The notes: generated from the letters alone by a model not told the origin. A stretch of 7,004 bases of DNA from Nanobdellota archaeon (GCA_023137655.1 JAGLOT010000030.1:1-7004), one strand, 5' to 3'. Positions 1-5,789 are shown, counted from the first letter of the stretch. Numbers and translations are program-made.

Positions 1-678
1 AATAATTAAATCTAATGCTTCTTCTGGTTTTTTAAGTGGTGGTGCAAATCCTCCTTCGTCACCCACATTAATTGAATCCTTCCCATGTTTTGATTTGATG
101 ATTTGTTTAAGATGATGATAAATTTCTGCTCCAATTTTTAAAGCCTCAGAAAATGTTTTTGCACCTACTGGCATTATCATAAATTCTTGAAATTCAAGTT
201 CATTACCTGCATGAGCACCTCCATTAATAACATTGAAGGCAGGGATTGGTAATTTTAATTCTTTATTTCTGGCAAGCTCTGCAAGATGTTCATATAATTG
301 TTTATCTTTAGATTTGGCACCTACCCTTGCAACAGCCAGACTTACAGCGAGAATTGCATTTGCACCTAATTTAGATTTATCTTCAGTTCCATCAATGTCA
401 ATCATCTTTTTATCTATTTCTCTTTGTTGCTCACAATCCATACCCTTAATCTCTTTTAATATTAAAGAAATATTTGCAATTGCTTTTTCAACCCCTTTCC
501 CATTAAACTTTTTGAGATTATTATCTCTTAATTCTAATGCCTCATAGATTCCTGTTGATGCGCCACTAGGAACTGCAGCTCTTGAAAGGCCATTATCTGT
601 AAATATATCCACCTCTATGGTTGGATTACCTCTACTATCAAGAATTTGCCTTGCTTTGATGTCTTTTATTTTTGCCAT
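1..678 (-). CDS. eno: Enolase, N-terminal 226 residues (cut by window edge)
   Basis: Enolase converts 2-phosphoglycerate to phosphoenolpyruvate in cytosolic glycolysis and gluconeogenesis, using Mg2+. The reading frame is open from the ATG at 678 to base 1. It begins [20 protein letters not shown], the classic enolase start. Further family signatures are the mobile loop SGAST (38-42), GGAHAGN (153-159, with the substrate-loop His156), QEFMIMP (164-170) and VGDEGGFAP (205-213, with Glu208 at the catalytic acid position). Full enolases are about 410-430 residues, so roughly the C-terminal half, including the metal-binding Asp/Glu/Asp and catalytic Lys of the barrel, lies outside. It is the last visible gene of the minus-strand block, 69 bases after the PAC2 gene. 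Only a weak TATA-like GTTTAG lies at the leaderless distance, so readthrough from PAC2 is possible. Identity is secure. Confidence 0.97.
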   Translation of the reverse strand, partial: MAKIKDIKARQILDSRGNPTIEVDIFTDNGLSRAAVPSGASTGIYEALELRDNNLKKFNGKGVEKAIANISLILKEIKGMDCEQQREIDKKMIDIDGTEDKSKLGANAILAVSLAVARVGAKSKDKQLYEHLAELARNKELKLPIPAFNVINGGAHAGNELEFQEFMIMPVGAKTFSEALKIGAEIYHHLKQIIKSKHGKDSINVGDEGGFAPPLKKPEEALDLII

Positions 679-710
679 TTTTTATTCTTTATGGGAAAAG
701 CTAAACCTGC

Positions 711-727
711 AGAGTTTGTAGAACTCT
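711..727 (-). other. Small hairpin between PAC2 gene and enolase
   Basis: A perfect 6-base inverted repeat, AGAGTT at 711-716 and AACTCT at 722-727, flanks a 5-base loop. It lies in the 69-base gap between the stop of the PAC2 gene and the enolase start. It could weaken readthrough or mark a processing site. No T-run follows it directly on the minus strand, so a terminator role is not supported. It may be chance. Confidence 0.3.
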
Positions 728-747
728 AATGATTTTAGTCATTTTGT

Positions 748-1512
748 TTAACCAATATAAGTTGTATCTGTTTTTTCTTTTGTGGTGCCTTGAATATCTT
801 CTAAATTTTCTTTGAGTTGTTTTTCAATTTTTCTTGATTCTGAATTTAATCTTTTGATATCTAAATTTAAACCTAATTTTTTATCTAGCTTTTTTAGAAT
901 TGCTTTTGCACCCTTAACACCTAGGTTAAGTGGATGATTATAAGTCTCAGCAAGAAGTACTGCTGCATCTATTCCTTTTTCGCCAGCAAAGCCAACTATT
1001 AATCCTGATGCACCAAATATTGGGCCTACAACGCCATGAATTTTAGTTTTAATTTTAAGTTCTTTATATTTGTCCATAACTTTTTTAGAATGACTTGTGC
1101 AATAAACCTTAGGATTTTTTACTTCCTTATTTAACCCTATTCCCCCAAGAGTTATAATTTCTTTAATGCCTTGTTTTTTGGCAAAATCAACAACAAAACT
1201 TGCAAACTCATGGGATGCTGCATTTTCTGTTGGTTGAGTATCTCCGCCAAGGAGTAAAATGTCTGGTTTTCTTCCTTTGGTTTTTTTCAAATAAATTTTA
1301 ATTTTAGGCATCTCTACCAAATGATTTTCATTAACAAATACCATATTTGGCATATCAAATGAACTTAATTCATAAATACTTTTAGCATGTAATTCATCAA
1401 TAAGAAAATCAACAACTAATTTGCCCACATTACCAATTCCTGGTAATCCTTCTATAAGAACTGCATTCTTAAATTCAATATTTTTTTTAAGTTTTTTTAT
1501 TTTCCAGGACAT
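748..1512 (-). CDS. PAC2-family (proteasome assembly chaperone-like) protein
   Basis: This 254-residue soluble protein belongs to the PAC2 family, named after the eukaryotic proteasome assembly chaperone 2. Archaeal members (PbaA/PbaB type) have been linked to proteasome assembly, but many have no tested role. Family hallmarks seen are the N-terminal LIEGLPGIGNVGKLVVDFLI (19-38), LLLGGDTQP (86-94), ITLGGIG (120-126) and GPIFGASGLIVGFAGEKGIDA (163-183, glycine-rich). The C-terminal tail from about 215 is charged and probably helical, then flexible, and ends TYIG. The Tyr three from the end resembles, but does not match, the HbYX tail that docks on proteasome rings. It follows nop10 by 43 bases and has its own TATA box at the leaderless distance from ATG 1512. 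PAC2 genes next to nop10 and aIF2 alpha are common in archaea. The family call is firm; paralogue identity is not resolved. Confidence 0.9.
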   Translation of the reverse strand: MSWKIKKLKKNIEFKNAVLIEGLPGIGNVGKLVVDFLIDELHAKSIYELSSFDMPNMVFVNENHLVEMPKIKIYLKKTKGRKPDILLLGGDTQPTENAASHEFASFVVDFAKKQGIKEIITLGGIGLNKEVKNPKVYCTSHSKKVMDKYKELKIKTKIHGVVGPIFGASGLIVGFAGEKGIDAAVLLAETYNHPLNLGVKGAKAILKKLDKKLGLNLDIKRLNSESRKIEKQLKENLEDIQGTTKEKTDTTYIG

Positions 1513-1534
1513 TTTATTGTTTAATCAAATTGTT

Positions 1535-1542
1535 TTTATAAA
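1535..1542 (-). promoter_or_regulatory. TATA box for the PAC2 gene
   Basis: TTTATAAA on the minus strand is centred 26-27 bases before the ATG at 1512, within the nop10-PAC2 gap. That spacing puts the transcription start at or next to the ATG, so a leaderless message is likely. No Shine-Dalgarno-like sequence precedes the ATG. TTTATAAA is common in AT-rich DNA; the spacing is what supports the call. Confidence 0.55.
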
Positions 1543-1555
1543 TTTATCTTACCAC

Positions 1556-1732
1556 TTAAAGAAGGTTTTCCTTAATTAAGTCTTGTTTTTTCGCTTGCCT
1601 TCTATAATCTGCATATTTATCTATTGGAGAATACTTTGCAGGTTTAGGCATTATAGTCTGCTTATTACATTTAGGACATTTTTCCTTTAATGTATAAGTT
1701 TTACAAAAAGAACATTTCATAATATGTTTCAT
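1556..1732 (-). CDS. nop10: Nop10, box H/ACA RNP protein
   Basis: This 58-residue gene encodes Nop10, the small zinc protein of archaeal box H/ACA ribonucleoproteins. It clamps onto the pseudouridine synthase Cbf5 and helps place guide RNA for rRNA pseudouridylation. The start MKHIMKCSFCKTYTLKEKCP is typical. Two CxxC pairs (Cys7/Cys10 and Cys19/Cys22) form the zinc ribbon. The segment KPAKYSPIDKYADYRR (30-45) is the conserved linker and helix that contacts Cbf5. Length is normal for archaeal Nop10. ATG 1732 was chosen over ATG 1720 because family members have several residues before the first KC; the shorter form would begin right at that motif. It lies 14 bases after the aIF2 alpha stop codon and is very likely co-transcribed with it. 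Confidence 0.97.
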   Translation of the reverse strand: MKHIMKCSFCKTYTLKEKCPKCNKQTIMPKPAKYSPIDKYADYRRQAKKQDLIKENLL

Positions 1733-1746
1733 ATTTTATGATACAC

Positions 1747-2523
1747 CTATTTTTTTCTAATAAATTCAGCTTCGCCTTTTTTTGATCCCATATATTCAAT
1801 AACTGTTTCAGTTAATTCTTTTAATATGGCTTCTGCCTCATGGTAATCTGGGGCTTTAATTAGGACCCCATATTTTCCAGCAGATTCATAATTAATTTCA
1901 GCGTTTGAATTTGAATTTTGTGCGATTTTAAGTGCTTCTTTTATGGTATTAATTCCATCACCTGTTTTGATGGACATATGAAATTTACCTTTGATTTCAA
2001 CTTCTGGAGGTTTAATTCTTAACTTAATAACCTCAGTTATTTCATCTGCTAATTTTGGATCAATGCCCAAGGTTTCTAAATCAAGTCCTTGGTTTATTAC
2101 ATCTTCAAAACAGGAATATAAAGTCATATATTTTTCAAAAACTTTATCAGTTACAAGATTGTATAATTCTTTAAGATCTTTTTTCTGTTTTCGTGCAATA
2201 AATTCTATTATTTTTTCAGCGAGAATTTCTTGTTTAATTTCATTTCTTTTAATTCTTTTTTGGCCTTCATTTGCCCTTCTTAGAGACAGATCAATGTGAC
2301 CTCTTTGTGGATTAATTCTTAGAACTTTACAAATAACTTTTTTACCTTCTTTAACATAGTCCCTTATGTTTCTAATTCTTCCAGGTGCTATTTCAGAAAT
2401 GTGAATTACTGCAGTTCTATCAAATTCATCTAAATTACAAAAAACAGAATGCGGAAATACTTGAGTTACAGTGCATAGAACAAGTTCGTCTTCTTCAGGT
2501 AAACCATTTCTACGATAAAGCAT
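1747..2523 (-). CDS. eif2a: Translation initiation factor aIF2 subunit alpha
   Basis: This is the alpha subunit of the trimeric aIF2, which brings initiator Met-tRNA to the small ribosomal subunit. The 258 residues match the archaeal length. An S1 OB-fold spans about 12-83 and includes the signature HISEIAPGRIRNIRDYV (41-57) and the segment GHIDLSLRR (75-83). A helical middle domain covers about 87-170, and an alpha-beta domain that binds the gamma subunit covers about 174-258. The residue aligning with the eukaryotic regulatory Ser51 (SELS in eIF2 alpha) appears to be Ala46 (SEIA). Eukaryote-like phosphorylation at that site would not be possible. The ATG directly abuts the S27e stop codon (TAAATG), so translation may be coupled within the L44e-S27e-aIF2 alpha-Nop10 operon. 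Assignment is secure; the Ser51 alignment is by eye. Confidence 0.97.
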   Translation of the reverse strand: MLYRRNGLPEEDELVLCTVTQVFPHSVFCNLDEFDRTAVIHISEIAPGRIRNIRDYVKEGKKVICKVLRINPQRGHIDLSLRRANEGQKRIKRNEIKQEILAEKIIEFIARKQKKDLKELYNLVTDKVFEKYMTLYSCFEDVINQGLDLETLGIDPKLADEITEVIKLRIKPPEVEIKGKFHMSIKTGDGINTIKEALKIAQNSNSNAEINYESAGKYGVLIKAPDYHEAEAILKELTETVIEYMGSKKGEAEFIRKK

Positions 2524-2697
2524 TTATTCTAAAACCTCTAGGATTCTGGTTTTAACATCTGACTTTCCGCCAGTTGGTTCTGCTAGTGGTTCATTGCATA
2601 CTAAGCAATTTATTTTTGTTGAAGATTTTCCGAAGATTATCTGTTCATTTTTACATTTTGAACATCTAACTTTTATAAATTTTGCTTTGCTATTCAT
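2524..2697 (-). CDS. rps27e: Small ribosomal subunit protein S27e
   Basis: A 57-residue zinc-ribbon protein, S27e (eS27), of the archaeal and eukaryotic small ribosomal subunit. The fold is marked by [20 protein letters not shown] (9-28) with Cys12/Cys15 and by [15 protein letters not shown] (31-45) with Cys31/Cys34. The C-terminus KTRILEVLE (49-57) is also typical. Archaeal S27e proteins are about 55-65 residues, so it is complete. Start ATG 2697 follows the L44e stop codon by one base, and its own stop TAA touches the ATG of aIF2 alpha. There is no room for a separate promoter, so it is translated from the L44e message. Short length hides it from simple ORF searches. Confidence 0.96.
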   Translation of the reverse strand: MNSKAKFIKVRCSKCKNEQIIFGKSSTKINCLVCNEPLAEPTGGKSDVKTRILEVLE

Positions 2698-2698
2698 T

Positions 2699-3019
2699 TT
2701 ATTGATTCAACTCTACTTTTTTAGCTCTGATTCCAGATTTTGGAGCGTGCATTTTACTACATGCTTTACATTTATACCTAAAATCTGCTTTTTTGCTGGT
2801 TTTTTTACCAGTCATTTTGAACTTTGATATTGCTTTCTTACTATATCTTCCTAAATTACCTATACCTCTTGCTAACCCTCTTCTTTTAGCCCTTTTCTTA
2901 CTGCCATATCCCATTGGATGTGTGCTTCCAGGAGATCTTCTTTTAGCTAAGGTTACTGTATGTTCATTATGCAATTTACAATGTGGGCATAATCTTTTGA
3001 TAATTTTGGGTTTTTTCAT
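2699..3019 (-). CDS. rpl44e: Large ribosomal subunit protein L44e
   Basis: L44e (eL42) is a zinc-binding protein of the archaeal and eukaryotic large subunit, placed near the E site where it contacts the tRNA 3' end. The sequence opens with [20 protein letters not shown], with Cys11/Cys14 as the first zinc pair. A very basic, glycine-rich middle follows (about 25-75). The second pair lies in [14 protein letters not shown] (80-93; Cys84/Cys87), and RAKKVEL (98-104) closes it as in the family. At 106 residues it is slightly longer than many homologues (about 92-96), mainly through the middle. It is the first gene of the tight run leading to nop10. A TATA box lies 30-31 bases upstream and a repeat-rich spacer lies beyond that. 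Confidence 0.96.
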   Translation of the reverse strand: MKKPKIIKRLCPHCKLHNEHTVTLAKRRSPGSTHPMGYGSKKRAKRRGLARGIGNLGRYSKKAISKFKMTGKKTSKKADFRYKCKACSKMHAPKSGIRAKKVELNQ

Positions 3020-3045
3020 CGTAAGTTTATTGAGAATTTAACCGA

Positions 3046-3053
3046 TTTATAAA
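3046..3053 (-). promoter_or_regulatory. TATA box for the rpl44e operon
   Basis: On the minus strand, CGAAACC followed by TTTATAAA (centre about 3049.5) lies 30-31 bases before ATG 3019. This predicts a leader of a few bases or none. The purine-containing CGAAACC sits where the TFB-recognition element is expected. The same CGAAAYCTTTATA element recurs three more times upstream. Confidence 0.65.
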
Positions 3054-3109
3054 GGTTTCGAAAGTCATAGACCCCCTAAACCGTTAGACATACTCACTTG
3101 ACTTCATAG

Positions 3110-3177
3110 GTATAAAGATTTCGCTTTTATCTCATCATTATAAGTATAAAGGTTTCGCTTTTATCTCATCATTATAG
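3110..3177. repeat. Tandem duplication, 2 x 34 bases
   Basis: Two adjacent 34-base units, 3110-3143 and 3144-3177, are identical except at two positions (A/G at unit positions 9 and 34). Each contains one copy of the promoter-like element followed by TTTTATCTCATCATTATA. The period is not a multiple of three, arguing against a repeated peptide. A related partial unit starts at 3194: TTCATTGGTATAAAGATTTC matches 3103-3122 at 19 of 20 bases. Confidence 0.85.
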
Positions 3178-3181
3178 GTAA

Positions 3182-3196
3182 GAAGACAAAGTCTTC
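3182..3196. other. Inverted repeat downstream of the GINS gene
   Basis: GAAGAC (3182-3187) and GTCTTC (3191-3196) form a perfect 6-base stem around AAA, about 23 bases beyond the GINS stop codon. It could be a 3'-end hairpin for the GINS message. It lacks an adjacent T-run on the minus strand, and archaeal termination usually relies on T-runs rather than hairpins, so its function is uncertain. Confidence 0.35.
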
Positions 3197-3218
3197 ATTG
3201 GTATAAAGATTTCTCTTT

Positions 3219-4052
3219 TTATTCGAGTATTTTAGCCTGTCCTTTCTCTATTAATATGTTTGCGATTTCTTTAGGGAGGAATTCTTCAGAATTTTGATCA
3301 AATGGGCCATAAACTTCTAGTTCTCTACCCACAAATTGGGGTACGTCATGTAAGAATAGCACTTTAATATCTTCTGTTGGGATGTTATTATCTAATTCTT
3401 GTCCCTGTTCTACGTCTGATTGAAGTTGAGTGTTTTCTGCGGTTTGGGTGTTTTCTGATGGTTGAGTCTCCCCTTGTTCTTGATTCTCTTCTGATTCTGG
3501 CAGATATTGGGGGTGTTCTTCTTGTTCATCATTAGGTGTTTGCCCCCCTGAAAAATTGCCTTCTGCTGATTGGGTTTCTTGCTCTGGAAGAAATTGATTA
3601 TCTGTACAATTTTGATTTCCACTAAGATGTGTTGGCTGTTTGCCTTCAAGAAGATTGTTTAATACCTTAACCCTAAATTGCCTGAATAATTTGATTGATT
3701 TATTGAATAGTTCCAATTCATAATCCAACATGCTATCTGTATTGCCTATTGGAGCATTTATCATTGCAGTATCTAATGCAACCTTAATAAGTTTCTTTTC
3801 CCGTCTATTATAGAGCTCTTTTAGTATTTTTCTTATGCTTAAAAGGTCTTCAGCTGTCTTTTCCTGATCAATAATAGAAAAAGAGTTTTGTATTTTCTTG
3901 CTTTCCTCTAATATATTGAATTTATCATTAAGATACTCCATGGTATCTTGGAAGAATCCCTCTGGTAATGACTGTAGGCCCTCATTATTCTTTTCTCTTC
4001 TCAGTATATCAAAGAGTGTTTCATAAGTTATTTTGACTTCTTTTTCAGACAT
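3219..4052 (-). CDS. gins15: GINS complex subunit, Gins51 (Gins15) type
   Basis: GINS is part of the archaeal CMG-like replicative helicase, joining MCM and GAN/Cdc45-type proteins at the fork. The 277 residues follow the A-then-B domain order of the Gins51/Sld5/Psf1 branch. A helical A domain spans about 7-136, starting with ITYETLFDILRREKNNEGLQ and a QSLPEGFF motif. A C-terminal B domain (228-277) contains VLFLHDVPQFVGRELEVYGP (231-250) and LPKEIANILIEKGQAKI, the family's terminal signature. Between them lies a roughly 90-residue linker (137-226) made mostly of Gln, Glu, Asn, Thr and Ser with almost no hydrophobic residues, surely disordered. This is long for the family. Its own TATA box lies upstream. 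Adjacency to L44e, S27e, aIF2 alpha and Nop10 is a recurring archaeal arrangement and supports the call. Confidence 0.88.
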   Translation of the reverse strand: MSEKEVKITYETLFDILRREKNNEGLQSLPEGFFQDTMEYLNDKFNILEESKKIQNSFSIIDQEKTAEDLLSIRKILKELYNRREKKLIKVALDTAMINAPIGNTDSMLDYELELFNKSIKLFRQFRVKVLNNLLEGKQPTHLSGNQNCTDNQFLPEQETQSAEGNFSGGQTPNDEQEEHPQYLPESEENQEQGETQPSENTQTAENTQLQSDVEQGQELDNNIPTEDIKVLFLHDVPQFVGRELEVYGPFDQNSEEFLPKEIANILIEKGQAKILE

Positions 4053-4084
4053 TTAATTCCCCCAATTTAAAGAATAAATATGAG

Positions 4085-4092
4085 TTTATAAA
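4085..4092 (-). promoter_or_regulatory. TATA box for the GINS gene
   Basis: The minus-strand TTTATAAA is centred 36-37 bases before ATG 4052, predicting a leader of about 10 bases. A run of five G (plus-strand CCCCC at 4059-4063) sits in that leader seven to eleven bases ahead of the ATG and could act as a weak ribosome-binding site. It shares the 145-base divergent intergenic region with the ROK gene. Confidence 0.5.
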
Positions 4093-4165
4093 TATTCTTA
4101 CTCTTGAGTTTATTTTAAGATATCCACTTTTTTATTGTTGATTTTATTAAAAATAAAACAAAAAG

Positions 4166-4173
4166 TATATATT
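4166..4173 (+). promoter_or_regulatory. TATA box for the ROK gene
   Basis: TATATATT is centred 28-29 bases before ATG 4198, fitting a leaderless or nearly leaderless message. This supports ATG 4198 over the TTG at 4135, because the box lies downstream of that TTG. Confidence 0.55.
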
Positions 4174-4197
4174 GTAGTATTTATTTATGTTAATATT

Positions 4198-5082
4198 ATG
4201 GTATTCAAAATTGGAGTAGATTTAAGCGACAAGGAAATAAAGGCAGGCCTTGTTGATACAAAAGGTAAAATTGTCAAGAAAGTTATTGTTAATACAGAAG
4301 CAGATAAAGGTAAGGAAGTTGTTCTTGAAAATATCTATAAAGCAATTAGCTTATTATTAAATTTTAAAGCATTTAGAAAAACGCCCCCTATTGGTGTTTC
4401 TTTTCCTGGGTTATTAAACTCTAAAACTAGAGCTATTGAACAAATACAAAGTTTACCTCTTAGAGGGGTTAATTTAAGAAAACTTTTGAAAAGTAAATTT
4501 AAAACTGAAGTGGAAATTGAAAATGATGGAAACTGTTTTGTTCTTGGTGAACATAAATTTGGTGCTGGTGTAGGTCTCAAACATATAATTGGGATTACTT
4601 TAGGTACTGGTGTTGGTGGCGGAATTATAATTAATAAGGCACTTTATGAAGGTAATAATGGTGGTGCAGGCGAATTTGGGCAAATGACCATCAAATTTAA
4701 TGGAATGATTGCTAATTGTGGGAACGATGGGAGTGTAGAGGAATATATCTCCAGACGAGGAATAATGAGATTAGCAGAATCATTTGGTATGAGAAATATT
4801 AATAATGTTGATGAAATTAATAAAAAAGCAGTTAAAAATGATGTTAGCTCTATGAGTTTATTGCGAGAAGTAGGTGTTTATTTAGGTATTCATGTTTCTA
4901 ATTTAATTAATGCTTTTGATCCTGAGAAGGTAATTGTAGGTGGGGAATTTATTAGCCTATGGAATTTCTTTAGTCCACATATGAAAGATGAGATTAAACA
5001 AAGAGCTATTTTTAAGACAAATGTTGTTAAAGCAAAATTAGGGGCCAATTCTTTAGTTATTGGCGCTAGTTGTTTAGTTTAA
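4198..5082 (+). CDS. ROK-family protein with eroded kinase motifs
   Basis: ROK proteins are sugar kinases (glucose, N-acetylmannosamine, others) or repressors; this 294-residue form has no DNA-binding domain. Family features: SFPGLLNSKTRAIEQ (68-82), VEIENDGN (105-112, with Asp110 at the catalytic-base position), ITLGTGVGGG (133-142, second phosphate loop), GGAGEFGQM (155-163, Glu159 at a sugar-binding position) and DPEKVIVGGE (241-250). Several key residues are changed. The DxGGT first phosphate loop is VDLSDK (7-12). The zinc-binding GH is GQ (161-162). CxCGxxGC has become AxCGxxGS (172-179), leaving one of three Cys. Start 4198 is preferred over TTG 4135 because the TATA box lies between them and ROK proteins begin near the first beta strand. 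It may be a zinc-free kinase with altered specificity or a non-catalytic sugar-binding protein. It stands alone, tail-to-tail with the next gene. Confidence 0.88.
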   Translation: MVFKIGVDLSDKEIKAGLVDTKGKIVKKVIVNTEADKGKEVVLENIYKAISLLLNFKAFRKTPPIGVSFPGLLNSKTRAIEQIQSLPLRGVNLRKLLKSKFKTEVEIENDGNCFVLGEHKFGAGVGLKHIIGITLGTGVGGGIIINKALYEGNNGGAGEFGQMTIKFNGMIANCGNDGSVEEYISRRGIMRLAESFGMRNINNVDEINKKAVKNDVSSMSLLREVGVYLGIHVSNLINAFDPEKVIVGGEFISLWNFFSPHMKDEIKQRAIFKTNVVKAKLGANSLVIGASCLV

Positions 5083-5087
5083 GAATC

Positions 5088-5525
5088 TTATTTTCCAGAT
5101 AATATTTGAACTATTTTATGGTGGTCACTATCTTTAATATCAAATGCATTATAACCCACATTTGCACCCTCTAAAATTGCCTCAGTTCTATGGTATAATT
5201 CATTATTAACTGGCACAATCAGAGGTTTTTGTCCTTCTACACCTATTTGTTCTTCAACAAGTTCTGTTAATCCAGAATATTCTCTTGTAGGTCCTTTTTC
5301 TAAAGTGTGTGTGCTCTGATGCACTGTAGATGGTAATGGTAGTTGTTTATTCTTAACACAAGTAACTATTCTATAAACTCCACGCCCTATAACAATTAAT
5401 CTTTGTCCTTCACCACAATGCTCTTTGAGTGTAGGGTTATCTTCTGCAATATCATAAGAGAGTAAATCAATTGCCTTCCCTAAATCTTCCTCTGTAGTTG
5501 TTGGATTCAAATTTTCTGATATCAT
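5088..5525 (-). CDS. Hypothetical protein, 145 residues
   Basis: I do not recognise this protein. It is soluble-looking, with no signal peptide or membrane segment. The N-terminal 35 residues are acidic and polar. A beta-strand-like stretch QRLIVIGRGVYRIVTCVKN (41-59) follows, then a polar segment with several His and Thr (66-80). A second predicted strand-helix-strand unit spans KPLIVPVNNELYHRTEAILE (100-119) and GANVGYNAFDI (120-130), followed by a short helix ending in SGK. The alternation suggests a small alpha-beta fold. Evidence that it is a real gene is the TATA box exactly 26-27 bases before ATG 5525, ordinary amino-acid composition, and its fit between the ROK stop (5-base gap, convergent) and the tRNA promoter. 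No function is proposed. Confidence 0.75.
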   Translation of the reverse strand: MISENLNPTTTEEDLGKAIDLLSYDIAEDNPTLKEHCGEGQRLIVIGRGVYRIVTCVKNKQLPLPSTVHQSTHTLEKGPTREYSGLTELVEEQIGVEGQKPLIVPVNNELYHRTEAILEGANVGYNAFDIKDSDHHKIVQILSGK

Positions 5526-5547
5526 AATATAAAAGTTTAATTAATTC

Positions 5548-5555
5548 TTTATAAA
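5548..5555 (-). promoter_or_regulatory. TATA box for the 145-residue hypothetical gene
   Basis: The minus-strand TTTATAAA is centred 26-27 bases before ATG 5525, the same spacing as at the PAC2 gene. This predicts a leaderless message starting at the ATG and supports both the gene and its start codon. Confidence 0.55.
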
Positions 5556-5602
5556 TATTTCTATTATGACTACTATAAGATGATAACTAACTCTAGAAAA
5601 CT

Positions 5603-5610
5603 TTTATATA
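5603..5610 (+). promoter_or_regulatory. TATA box for the tRNA locus
   Basis: TTTATATA is centred about 29 bases before the first base of the tRNA acceptor stem at 5636. That is the right place for archaeal transcription starting just before the mature 5' end. No comparable box is seen directly before the second tRNA-like segment at 5797. Confidence 0.6.
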
Positions 5611-5635
5611 TGGTTTATTTGTTAATTGAACTCAT

Positions 5636-5748
5636 GGGGCTATAGTGTAGCTTGGCCATCACACCAGCTCGGGGTTCCACGAGAAGGCAAGGATTGCTAT
5701 CTGTGAAATGGAAAGCTGGTAACCCGTGTTCAAATCACGGTAGCCCCG
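5636..5748 (+). tRNA. tRNA gene with split anticodon loop, isotype unresolved
   Basis: A cloverleaf can be built by hand. The acceptor stem pairs GGGGCTA (5636-5642) with TAGCCCC (5741-5747), with G5748 as discriminator and CCA not encoded. The D arm spans 5645-5662 with GTG/CAC pairs and GG in the loop. The anticodon stem pairs CCAGC (5664-5668) with GCTGG (5715-5719). The variable loop is TAAC. The T arm is CCGTG, TTCAAAT, CACGG (5724-5740). Between the anticodon-stem strands lie 46 bases (5669-5714) instead of 7, so about 39 bases must be an intron or insertion. A cut at the usual 37/38 site would leave loop TCGGGGA, anticodon GGG (Pro), but with an abnormal C at position 33. I could not draw a clean bulge-helix-bulge. 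TTCCA (5675-5679) and TGGAA (5709-5713) can pair inside the insert. The D arm resembles archaeal tRNA-Trp. That it is a tRNA gene is clear; isotype and splice sites are not. Confidence 0.75.
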
Positions 5749-5761
5749 CTTATTTTATGGA

Positions 5762-5789
5762 AATAGGATTGAACAAAGTAAATCCTATT
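5762..5789 (+). repeat. Inverted repeat between the two tRNA 3' parts
   Basis: AATAGGATT (5762-5770) and AATCCTATT (5781-5789) form a perfect 9-base stem around a 10-base loop, GAACAAAGTA. It starts 14 bases after the first tRNA end and finishes 7 bases before the tRNA-Trp-like anticodon arm. No T-run follows, so it is not an obvious terminator. It could be a processing signal, part of an intron, or a scar of a lost element. Confidence 0.55.

Larger units (their letters stand above)
3048..3214. repeat. Four dispersed copies of a 13-base promoter-like element
   Basis: On the plus strand TATAAAGRTTTCG occurs at 3048-3060, 3111-3123 and 3145-3157, and with a last-base change (T) at 3202-3214. 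Spacings are 63, 34 and 57 bases. On the minus strand each reads CGAAAYCTTTATA, a TFB-element/TATA-like pair. The copy nearest rpl44e is its predicted promoter. The rest of this 199-base spacer between the GINS gene and rpl44e holds no plausible coding frame. Confidence 0.7.

Noticed and set aside
233..547. Plus-strand open frame opposite enolase
   Set aside because: Shadow of the conserved enolase frame. The same applies to plus-strand frames opposite aIF2 alpha, S27e and L44e, and to the minus-strand frame opposite the ROK gene.
3048..3214. CRISPR-like array
   Set aside because: The repeated element is only 13 bases, spacings are irregular (63, 34, 57), and the 34-base units abut without unique spacers. 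No cas genes are seen.
3410..3649. Second minus-strand frame inside the GINS gene
   Set aside because: It lies within the low-complexity linker region, where alternative frames stay open by composition. It has no start signals.
4135..4197. TTG at 4135 as ROK start, adding 21 residues
   Set aside because: The extension is Ile/Val/Lys-rich and unlike the family. The TATA box at 4166-4173 lies within it and points to ATG 4198.
5701..5711. tRNA-His-like loop CTGTGAA with partial stem inside the tRNA insert
   Set aside because: Only four of five stem pairs form, one of them T-G. His would require an extra G at position -1 and C73, which this gene lacks. Probably chance.
5681..5715. Box C/D guide RNA inside the tRNA insert, as in some archaeal tRNA-Trp introns
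   Set aside because: No convincing C box (RTGATGA) or D box (CTGA) is present in the insert.
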